From JAUILA01 sp964563925 (GTDB taxonomy: Bacteria > Bacteroidota > Bacteroidia > Cytophagales > Cyclobacteriaceae): 5,015 nt of DNA. The stretch is taken from NCBI GenBank assembly GCA_964563925.1, contig CAZLZD010000122.1, forward strand, positions 1 to 5,015, read 5' to 3'. The notes under the pieces were generated by a model, which was not told the origin of the DNA, made no database searches, and worked only from the letters and a program-made list of their open reading frames with translations. Every line of letters begins with the position of its first letter. Positions within the stretch are counted from its first letter, which is position 1. This document shows positions 1-5,015 of this stretch, in pieces. The translations under genes and the position numbers were made by a program.

Positions 1-462
1 CTTTCTATCTGGTTCGTAAAGCACTACCATATCCTCGGCATGCCCGGGAACAGGTATCACGTTAAAGGTATGTGCAGGTGTTCGAACTTCAGGGTCTAAA
101 GGAATAAGATCATAATATGCCGGTCGTGTACCCCAGGTCAATAGTTGCGGGATACTCAGGGGAGGAGGGGCCTTCATTATTTCAGCACACCTCGCTGAGG
201 CGTACACAGGACAGGTAAACTTTTTCTGAATGGCGTCGATGTTACCCGTGTGATCTTCATGATGATGGGTGACCAATACCTGTTCAACGGGCAATCCTGA
301 AATGGCATGGAGAATATGCTGTCGCATAACAGGCTGACCCGTATCAATCAGGAGTCCGTCGATATAATAGATGTATGTATACAATGACGGCCTTCCAAAC
401 AGGCTGTAACCAAACCTGAAATATCGAACACCCTGGTAACCGAAAGATTCCTTATCAGTCAT
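1..462 (-). CDS. MBL-fold metallo-hydrolase, N-terminal part (cut by left edge)
   Basis: This is the first 154 codons of a metallo-beta-lactamase-fold protein; the 3' end lies outside the window. The ATG at 462-460 is the only in-frame ATG after an in-frame TAA at 483-481. It is preceded by a run of A and no Shine-Dalgarno sequence. The first beta strands lead to YYIDGLLIDTG (residues 32-42), the usual strand-Asp-Thr-Gly element of the fold. The metal motif HxHxDH is seen as THHHEDHTGN at 65-74, giving ligands H66, H68, D70 and H71. A further ligand, H141, lies in VPGHAEDMVVLYEP (138-151), where many relatives have PGHSxD. Family knowledge points to a binuclear zinc (or iron) hydrolase of the glyoxalase II-like group acting on a thioester, lactone or phosphoester. 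The substrate cannot be told. There is no signal peptide, so it is probably cytoplasmic. It is divergent from the AraC-type regulator gene, a possible controller. Confidence 0.92.
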   Translation of the reverse strand, partial: MTDKESFGYQGVRYFRFGYSLFGRPSLYTYIYYIDGLLIDTGQPVMRQHILHAISGLPVEQVLVTHHHEDHTGNIDAIQKKFTCPVYASARCAEIMKAPPPLSIPQLLTWGTRPAYYDLIPLDPEVRTPAHTFNVIPVPGHAEDMVVLYEPDRK

Positions 463-634
463 TTTTTTTGATGAACAGGATTATGATAGCCAGATATTGT
501 ATGCGCATCATGATGGGAACTGAAAGCACCTTGTTCATTGGTTTTTTTCCTAATTTAGAAAAGTATGTGGAATACCGAGGCTCAATCCATCCCTGTAATG
601 TATTATTACCCGATCTATCCCTAACTTTTCAGCC
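463..634. promoter_or_regulatory. Divergent intergenic region with small palindromes
   Basis: This 172-base stretch separates the divergent MBL and AraC-type genes and must hold both promoters unless one is leaderless. Two overlapping perfect palindromes are visible: ATGCGCAT (501-508) and CATCATGATG (506-515). A third inverted repeat, GTAAT-5-ATTAC, covers 595-609, about 25 bases before the regulator's start codon. For the regulator, TTG at 531-533 followed 17 bases later by TAATTTAG (551-558) resembles the Bacteroidota sigma-A pattern (TTG, about 19 bases, TAnnTTTG) with one mismatch and a short spacer. No convincing promoter was found for the MBL gene. Operator function for the palindromes is inferred only from their shape and place; short AT-rich palindromes also occur by chance. 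Confidence 0.4.
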
Positions 635-1744
635 ATGAAGTTTATTCTCGCATGCACGATCGGAATATCCATTTTTGTACTATTCCAATTGTTTCGAAGA
701 GACGCTTCCAACAAGCTATCCATGCGGTTCGCTGTCCTGCTGCAGGTTCTCTGGTTGATTCGATTCGTACTAATCTATCTGAAGATTGATCCGGCAGAAC
801 CCCCGGGTGCCTTTCTGATCATCTATGACCAAACCCTTATTCTGCTAGACGGACCACTTGTTTGGCTGTACACAAAGTCACTATTAAAATCCGACACACG
901 GTCCTTGAGGATCTGGCCTCATTTTCTGCCTTTTATCCTGCTGGCTGGTTACTCTACGTTTCTTGCGGTCAATTATCCGGCCATGGTCAGGGAATCTTAC
1001 CAGGAGGCACTTGCAGCGATTGAAAAGGGAGTGTCGTTTGTCTCAGTCGGAGATATCGTGTATGTGGTGGCCGTGTTGAGCATAAGCCTGGTGTACTTAG
1101 TGAGAAGTGTAAAACTTGCGAGAACGTATAACCTTCGCTTGCTTGAAAACTTCTCGACCATTGACCATTTGTCGGCCCATTGGATTATCACTTTCCAGCG
1201 CATGTGGATATTACTGTTCTTGTTTCCGGTCTTTCTCTATTTCATGAATTACATCTGGCCCATCGCCAACATCGAATTACTCGCCGGGATTGTGCTCATA
1301 CCTCTTGTTGCTTTAAGTTTGATTTTTAGTTCGAACTTATTGCGGCAAGTTTATGCACCCGCTGAGATGCTGCGAAAGACACGAACCAAATCCCCAACTG
1401 AAAACGACAAGGACAAACTGGAGCAGCTCAATGAATTAAAAAAGCTACTGGATGAGAAGAAGTATTACTTGGATGATGAATTGAACCTGAGCCAACTCGC
1501 GTCTTACCTGAATCTCAAACCTGCCGAAATTACAGACATTATTAAGTTGAGCGAATATGACAACTTCTACGACCTGATAAATTCTTACAGGATTGACGAA
1601 GTCAAAAAAGAGCTCATCCATTCGGATGAACAAATTATTCAGCTTGCCTACCAGAATGGCTTCAGAAGTAAGTCCACCTTCAATAAAATATTCAAGGAAA
1701 AAACAGGTATGACCCCTAAAGAGTATCGATTATCCACCAAATAA
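635..1744 (+). CDS. Membrane-anchored AraC-family transcriptional regulator (7TM + HTH)
   Basis: This 369-residue protein joins an N-terminal membrane domain to a C-terminal AraC/XylS DNA-binding domain. Hydrophobic segments lie near residues 1-20, 29-50, 58-84, 93-115, 133-157, 183-210 and 213-236, so about seven helices. GPLVWLYTKSL (73-83) and HFLPFILL (96-103) resemble elements of Bacteroidota membrane AraC proteins as I remember them. A charged linker (about 240-270) follows. Two helix-turn-helix units come next: LNLSQLASYLNLKPAEIT (283-300), then IIQLAYQNGFRSKSTFNKIF (334-353) with the family signature FKEKTGMTPKEYR (353-365). The DNA-binding part is expected in the cytoplasm, and the membrane part may sense a ligand or membrane state. 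The ATG at 635 is the first after an in-frame TAA at 596-598. The CPBP protease gene follows 74 bases later on the same strand. A weak inverted repeat, AAGTCC/GGACTT (1743-1748, 1763-1768), overlaps the stop codon. The regulon is unknown. Confidence 0.92.
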   Translation: MKFILACTIGISIFVLFQLFRRDASNKLSMRFAVLLQVLWLIRFVLIYLKIDPAEPPGAFLIIYDQTLILLDGPLVWLYTKSLLKSDTRSLRIWPHFLPFILLAGYSTFLAVNYPAMVRESYQEALAAIEKGVSFVSVGDIVYVVAVLSISLVYLVRSVKLARTYNLRLLENFSTIDHLSAHWIITFQRMWILLFLFPVFLYFMNYIWPIANIELLAGIVLIPLVALSLIFSSNLLRQVYAPAEMLRKTRTKSPTENDKDKLEQLNELKKLLDEKKYYLDDELNLSQLASYLNLKPAEITDIIKLSEYDNFYDLINSYRIDEVKKELIHSDEQIIQLAYQNGFRSKSTFNKIFKEKTGMTPKEYRLSTK

Positions 1745-1818
1745 GTCCGTCTTAGATTAAATGGACTTGTGTCAGGCCGATTCAGCGGTTATTTGTACCG
1801 AACTAAAAATCGATACTC

Positions 1819-2634
1819 ATGAAAACCCTCTGGCAAAAAACCCCTCCATGGATCAAAGCAATTCTTTTCAATTTCATTCTGCTGTATCCCGTCATTATCA
1901 TTATTCAGCTGGTCATAGGTACCAACCAGGAAATCGGGTCTCAGTGGGCCTGGGCATTCCCTGCAACCATCGTCCTATTGATTATTTTCTGGAAGTTGTG
2001 TAACCATCTCGCTGATTTCTCAAAACCCAATGATGTAAGTCTCCGTTTAGGCTTTCAGGTTAAAAATGGGGCAAATTGGTCATATTTGGCAGCCATTGTC
2101 TTATTAATCCCATCCATTATCATGTTGTGGGCCTATCTGTTCAAAATAGATAATACAGCCCAACTGGCGTTGATTGCTTCCTTCAGGTCCCTCACTCCGC
2201 AAACGGCGCTACCCTTATTATTGGGACTGGCACTATCCGCCGGAATAGTAGAAGAAGTGGTTTACCGCGGGTTTATTCAGAATACGCTCACCAGGGCCTA
2301 TCCAAAATGGGTAAGTTTTCTACTGGTGGCTATCATATTCGCAGTTATGCACCTTCTCCCGCTGCCACTGCTGGTGCCCTACATGATGGTGTCCCTGATA
2401 TTCAGTTTTGTGGCGGATAAAACAAGGTCGACCGGCGTTGTCATTATCGCGCACGTCCTGGTGGATTTCCTGTTGTTTGCACTCGTGTATTTTGAACCGG
2501 TCAATCTGTTGCAGGCTTCCCTTGTGAACATTCTGGTGTTTTCAGGAATGCTGGTCCTGGGAGTCACATTCCTCCTTCTCCCGTTGAAAAGGAGCATCGT
2601 GTCTTTATCAAACGTTCGTTTGAGCAGCAAATGA
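1819..2634 (+). CDS. CPBP/Abi-family intramembrane metalloprotease (CAAX protease Rce1-like)
   Basis: This 271-residue polytopic membrane protein has hydrophobic segments near 14-34, 46-60, 88-107, 128-143, 164-180, 183-199, 206-224 and 233-255. The Abi (CPBP) catalytic motifs appear in order: EEVVYRG (145-151; E145, E146, R150), FAVMH (174-178; F174, H178) and HVLVD (212-216; H212, D216). These match EExxxR, FxxxH and HxxxN/D. In the family the Glu and His residues hold the catalytic water or metal inside the membrane; eukaryotic Rce1 cleaves CAAX prenyl-proteins, while bacterial members have varied or unknown substrates. All key residues are present, so it should be active. The ATG at 1819 is the first in-frame ATG after a TAG at 1753-1755. 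It probably shares a transcript with the upstream regulator, although the 74-base gap could hold its own weak promoter (TTG at 1767-1769, TTTG at 1792-1795). A hairpin begins directly after its TGA. The substrate is unknown. Confidence 0.93.
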   Translation: MKTLWQKTPPWIKAILFNFILLYPVIIIIQLVIGTNQEIGSQWAWAFPATIVLLIIFWKLCNHLADFSKPNDVSLRLGFQVKNGANWSYLAAIVLLIPSIIMLWAYLFKIDNTAQLALIASFRSLTPQTALPLLLGLALSAGIVEEVVYRGFIQNTLTRAYPKWVSFLLVAIIFAVMHLLPLPLLVPYMMVSLIFSFVADKTRSTGVVIIAHVLVDFLLFALVYFEPVNLLQASLVNILVFSGMLVLGVTFLLLPLKRSIVSLSNVRLSSK

Positions 2635-2658
2635 CAAGGGGGGAAGCCAGCCCCCTTG
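2635..2658 (+). terminator. Hairpin directly after the CPBP protease stop codon
   Basis: A perfect 8-base-pair stem, CAAGGGGG (2635-2642) with CCCCCTTG (2651-2658), encloses an 8-base loop and starts at the base after the TGA. Its position and five G-C pairs fit a transcript-ending or 3'-protecting hairpin for the plus-strand unit. The downstream sequence (AACTTAATAATAG) is AT-rich but has no T run, so a classic intrinsic terminator is not proven. Confidence 0.5.
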
Positions 2659-2756
2659 AACTTAATAATAGCCTGACAGGCAAACAGGAGGGGGTCGGAG
2701 AGGGCAAAATCCAACGTCGCAACAAAAAGGAAGGATTATGAAACCTGAAAATAAAT

Positions 2757-2780
2757 GACCCGGGAGCATTCTCCCGGGCC
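2757..2780 (-). terminator. Rho-independent-like terminator of the LVIVD protein gene
   Basis: The stem CCCGGGAG (2759-2766) pairs perfectly with CTCCCGGG (2771-2778) around a four-base loop. It lies about ten bases past the TAA of the minus-strand gene. Read on the minus strand, the stem is followed by a T-rich tract (TCATTTATTTTC). The GC-rich stem, tight loop, T-rich tail and position all fit an intrinsic terminator for the propeller gene. The sequence between this hairpin and the one at 2635-2658 contains no gene, only a tiny inverted repeat GCCTG-A-CAGGC at 2671-2681. Confidence 0.75.
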
Positions 2781-2788
2781 TGAGGTGT

Positions 2789-4492
2789 TTACCGCTGGAG
2801 AATGACTTTGAACTGGTGCTCCCCAATGACCCGACCTTTAACCTTACACACATACATTCCGGGAGGAACCGGGGTGCCATTTGCGGATAATCCCTGCCAT
2901 TCTACTTCGTTTAAACCGCCAGGTATTTCACCCACCCGGATATCCCTTACTACTTTACCTGTTAAATCATAAATTTGAACGCTTACTTCATCCGGTTCCG
3001 GCAACTGCAACTTAAACGTCAGGTGGCCTGTCGACGGATTGGGATATGCATCAAATGAAACCGTTGATTCTACCGGATTGACCGGTGAAGCCTCCGAGGA
3101 TATATTAAGCCCTCCGGCCTCCATTTTCAGGATGTACAGCCCTCCTGATATATCACTGGTCAGGATAAGAGAACCGTGGACGTAAATACCCCAAAAATTA
3201 AATGGCTCGGCGGGTTCAGGAGTGACCCGGAAAGAGGCAATTTCCCGTGGATCGGATGGGTCAGTAAAATCAATCACACGTACTCCCTCATTGTACCAGG
3301 AAATGAAGGCGTGATTTCCCCTGACCTGAATATTATGGATTGAAGACCACCTGTCCTGGTCAGTATTCGTCAGGGTATTTGGTGTGGCAAATGCACCGAC
3401 TTGTTGGGGATTGGCAGGATCACTGGTATCGAATATCCGGAGAAATCCCCAGGGAAGGATAGGAGAGAATGTTTCATCATAAAAAGACTCGTCACCCACC
3501 AGTACCAGGTTACCGCCCCGTGCAGGTACCGCGATATGAGCATCCCCTTCATCACTGTTAAAGGTAACAGGTTCGCGGGTCTGACTTATGAGTGACGGAA
3601 ATTCCGGGTCTGATATATCCAGCAGGACCAGGCCGAGATCCCAGTATGCAAGGTAAGCTACGGTACCCTGATCGTTGACAGAAATGTCATGTAACATGGA
3701 GACTGGTGCTCCTCCCCGGCAGTCAGGACACACAGACCCCGGTACCCCCTGGATTCCAAAACTCAATCCGGCATCGGTGAACGAAGCCCATTCACTAACT
3801 TTAACGGGATTCCGCGGGTCGGTGATATCCAGGATCATGAATTCACCATATCCCGTGGAAAGGGCCGGGAAAAATATATCGAATAATTCCCGGGTAGGCA
3901 GGGCAACGGCCAGATAATGACGTCCGTTTCTTTTGTAGGGAAATACGTTGTGTACCTGGTTTACTGCATACGTACTCAGCAGTTGGGGGTTCTGAGGGTC
4001 CTCCACATCAAACAGCTGAATCCCACCGGTAAAAAAGCCATCATTTCCAACGATGAGGACATCTCCCCGGTGTGATGAATTGCTTATATTGACTACTTTC
4101 AAATCCTGCGGGGAAGTTCCTGCATTCATGGATGGAATGGTAGCCACGATTTCAGGCGATGAGGGCGTGGAAATATCCACCACCTTCACTGTGGTATTGA
4201 GGCCATAGCCGCCGACATACGCATAATTCCCGAATGCCCACACATCCGAAACCGGGTTGTCTGTGATCGGCAGGTAACCTACCAGGGAAATCCCATTTTC
4301 CACTACCGCACTGGCGGCGCTACGCGCTGCCGTACCTTTCTGGTTGTTGAGGTAATTGTTGAGCTCAGGATGAATTTGAAATTTCTCAAGCATTTGCCCA
4401 GGTTCGCTCTGCTGGGCTTTGGAGGGGGTAATTATCAACAGTGATATGATAATTATTGCAGGGAGAGGTGAGTTTAAGTAATTGACTGACAT
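2789..4492 (-). CDS. Secreted LVIVD-repeat beta-propeller protein with T9SS type A sorting domain
   Basis: This 567-residue exported protein starts with a hydrophobic signal peptide (core about 11-23, likely cleavage after KA at 25-26) lacking a basic n-region. The ATG at 4492-4490 is the only ATG after an in-frame TAA at 4513-4511. Residues about 70-458 form six LVIVD-type repeats ending in VVDISTPSSPEIV (104-116), FDVEDPQNPQLL (161-172), LDITDPRNPVKV (221-232), LDISDPEFPSLI (291-302), FDTSDPANPQQV (354-365) and IDFTDPSDPREI (407-418). A degenerate seventh is near 434-457, so a seven-bladed propeller is likely. A histidine opens blades 3 to 6 (H181, H268, H319, H386), and a CPDC pair sits at 255-258. 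Residues about 478-567 start with YPNPSTG and contain VQIYDLTGKVV (506-516), PPGMYVCKV (543-551) and a short basic end. This matches the T9SS type A sorting domain, so it should cross the outer membrane and be anchored or released. Ligand and function are unknown. It resembles choice-of-anchor B-type proteins from memory. It appears monocistronic. Confidence 0.9.
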   Translation of the reverse strand: MSVNYLNSPLPAIIIISLLIITPSKAQQSEPGQMLEKFQIHPELNNYLNNQKGTAARSAASAVVENGISLVGYLPITDNPVSDVWAFGNYAYVGGYGLNTTVKVVDISTPSSPEIVATIPSMNAGTSPQDLKVVNISNSSHRGDVLIVGNDGFFTGGIQLFDVEDPQNPQLLSTYAVNQVHNVFPYKRNGRHYLAVALPTRELFDIFFPALSTGYGEFMILDITDPRNPVKVSEWASFTDAGLSFGIQGVPGSVCPDCRGGAPVSMLHDISVNDQGTVAYLAYWDLGLVLLDISDPEFPSLISQTREPVTFNSDEGDAHIAVPARGGNLVLVGDESFYDETFSPILPWGFLRIFDTSDPANPQQVGAFATPNTLTNTDQDRWSSIHNIQVRGNHAFISWYNEGVRVIDFTDPSDPREIASFRVTPEPAEPFNFWGIYVHGSLILTSDISGGLYILKMEAGGLNISSEASPVNPVESTVSFDAYPNPSTGHLTFKLQLPEPDEVSVQIYDLTGKVVRDIRVGEIPGGLNEVEWQGLSANGTPVPPGMYVCKVKGRVIGEHQFKVILQR

Positions 4493-4550
4493 AGCTTTAG
4501 GTGGTTTGTTTTACTTAAACAAAAGGTATGAAAAACGCCGTTCCGGGTGT

Positions 4551-4591
4551 TACACGTTGGTTGCAAAGGTTTATACATTGGTTGCAATGAG
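4551..4591. repeat. Two-copy direct repeat in 21-base register
   Basis: TACACGTTGGTTGCAAAG (4551-4568) and TATACATTGGTTGCAATG (4572-4589) match at 15 of 18 positions, including a shared 10-base core TTGGTTGCAA. The copies start exactly 21 bases apart, about two turns of B-DNA, so both cores face the same side of the helix. The second copy also contains the inverted repeat CATTG-GTTG-CAATG (4576-4589). The array lies roughly 60-100 bases upstream of the propeller gene's start. This fits a tandem activator or repressor site, but binding is inferred. Confidence 0.5.
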
Positions 4592-4660
4592 CGGGATACT
4601 GGCTATGGTCCTGGGTCGGGAAGGGACCGGATTGAAAGTAATGATGAAGTCCCGGGTATT

Positions 4661-4700
4661 CCAGGCAAAGCCACACTGGCATTCCTTTAGCTCAGCCTGG
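4661..4700. other. Nested inverted repeat / possible hairpin
   Basis: An outer stem CCAGGC (4661-4666) with GCCTGG (4695-4700) encloses AAA/TTT (4667-4669, 4686-4688) and an inner stem GCCA-CAC-TGGC (4670-4680). Together they form an interrupted 40-base hairpin with two bulges on one side. It sits about 30 bases past the stop codon of the minus-strand gene at 4727-5015, where a terminator or transcript-end structure would be expected. There is no good T run after it. Confidence 0.35.
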
Positions 4701-4726
4701 ACGGCGCAGTACGAAAGACAAACTGT

Positions 4727-5015
4727 TTAATTAATCTCCCTATCAATTAAGTCGATTATCTCCAGTATCCGCAACCGGTATCCCTCCGAATCCCAGTTGA
4801 TTCCTTCATTGAGCAGTACGGCGTTTGCAAGGATACCTTCCAGCTTTTTGTTGTTTAGTATCTCCGCCACTAAAGGGGAATATGTGGATTTAGGAATTCG
4901 TATTTCCCGGCTTTTTGACCGGTCAAATAAGTACTTCAGGTTTTCAGGGTCCTCGTAATAGCTGATATTCAAATCCCTGGAAATGCCCAAATCGATGAGC
5001 AATGGAATCGTATAG
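4727..5015 (-). CDS. C-terminal end of an unidentified protein (cut by right edge)
   Basis: An open frame runs from the right edge to a TAA at 4729-4727, giving 95 residues. It reads through to the first base of the window with no stop and no ATG, so this is the 3' part of a longer gene and the true start is outside. The piece is mostly charged and helical. It contains YYEDPENLKYLFDRS early, then YSPLVAEILNNKKLEGILAN, and ends in the amphipathic RILEIIDLIDREIN. There is no membrane segment or catalytic motif. A pattern of a 'NxKLEG' helix followed by a Leu/Ile-rich C-terminal helix ending in Glu-Ile is reminiscent of the C-termini of DUF6090-type Bacteroidota proteins (one N-terminal membrane helix plus a helical soluble part). 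This is from memory and weak. The product should be treated as hypothetical. Confidence 0.7.
   Translation of the reverse strand, partial: YTIPLLIDLGISRDLNISYYEDPENLKYLFDRSKSREIRIPKSTYSPLVAEILNNKKLEGILANAVLLNEGINWDSEGYRLRILEIIDLIDREIN

Larger units (their letters stand above)
4493..4726. promoter_or_regulatory. Intergenic region upstream of the LVIVD protein gene
   Basis: This 234-base stretch has no credible gene. It serves as leader and promoter of the propeller gene and as the 3' flank of the gene at 4727-5015. On the minus strand, TACCTTTTG (4528-4520), 28-36 bases before the ATG, resembles the Bacteroidota -7 box TAnnTTTG with one mismatch. No TTG lies at the expected distance upstream, so the promoter call is weak. 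The region also carries the direct repeat at 4551-4591 and the nested hairpin at 4661-4700, listed separately. No strong terminator with a T run follows the gene on the right. Confidence 0.35.

Noticed and set aside
622..629. TAACTTTT just before the regulator ATG as a -7 box giving a leaderless transcript
   Set aside because: It matches TAnnTTTG at all but one base, but no TTG occurs at the right distance upstream, so chance is more likely.
1743..1768. AAGTCC/GGACTT inverted repeat after the regulator as a terminator
   Set aside because: The stem is only 6 base pairs with a 14-base loop and no T run, too weak to separate the regulator from the protease gene.
1761..2003. Plus-strand open frame of 80 codons overlapping the start of the protease gene
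   Set aside because: Most of it overlaps the protease gene in another frame. The protease frame has clear catalytic motifs, and this frame encodes nothing recognisable.
2379..2714. Minus-strand open frame of 111 codons opposite the end of the protease gene
   Set aside because: It lies antisense to a well-supported coding region, has no domain, and would run through the hairpin after the protease gene.
3675..3917. Plus-strand open frames (also 3401-3595) opposite the propeller gene
   Set aside because: These are antisense shadows of a strongly supported repeat protein; their composition is not protein-like and no start signal is present.
4482..4730. Plus-strand open frame of 82 codons across the intergenic region
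   Set aside because: It overlaps the start of the propeller gene on the other strand, has no recognisable domain or upstream signal, and looks like chance open sequence. Its LVAKVYTLVA stretch is just the translated direct repeat.
5000..5002. TTG as a start codon for the gene at the right edge
   Set aside because: The frame stays open to the window edge, and the residues before the TTG (YTIP) continue the protein smoothly, so an upstream start is more likely.

Overview
The window comes from a Bacteroidota bacterium, probably a Cytophagales-like lineage, although the order is a guess. The strongest evidence is the exported protein at 2789-4492, whose C-terminus looks like a type IX secretion system (T9SS) type A sorting domain, a system confined to Bacteroidota. 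The 7TM-AraC regulator at 635-1744 is also typical of this phylum, no start codon is preceded by a clear Shine-Dalgarno sequence, and base composition looks moderate.

Layout. Positions 1-462 (minus) hold the N-terminal 154 residues of a metallo-beta-lactamase-fold hydrolase that runs off the left edge. A 172-base divergent intergenic region (463-634) separates it from two plus-strand genes: a membrane-tethered AraC-type regulator (635-1744) and, 74 bases later, a CPBP/Abi-type intramembrane protease (1819-2634). The plus-strand pair and the next minus-strand gene converge on 2635-2788, which contains two strong hairpins, one behind each gene. Positions 2789-4492 (minus) encode a secreted LVIVD-repeat beta-propeller protein with a signal peptide and a T9SS sorting domain. 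Positions 4493-4726 are non-coding and carry a near-perfect direct repeat in 21-base register and a nested hairpin. Positions 4727-5015 (minus) are the C-terminal 95 codons of a protein that begins beyond the right edge.

How the genes may work together. The regulator and protease are the only pair likely to be co-transcribed. A DNA-binding domain anchored by about seven membrane helices beside an intramembrane protease allows the hypothesis that proteolysis controls the regulator, but the sequence does not prove this. The divergent position of the MBL gene makes it a possible regulator target. The propeller protein appears to be a separate unit with its own terminator and upstream region, and probably acts at the cell surface or is released.

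No RNA gene, insertion sequence, CRISPR array, phage gene or recognisable defence system was found. All genes are intact apart from the two cut by the window edges. I did not find a convincing new system. The best leads are the regulator-protease pair, the ring of histidines in the propeller, and the repeat upstream of the propeller gene.
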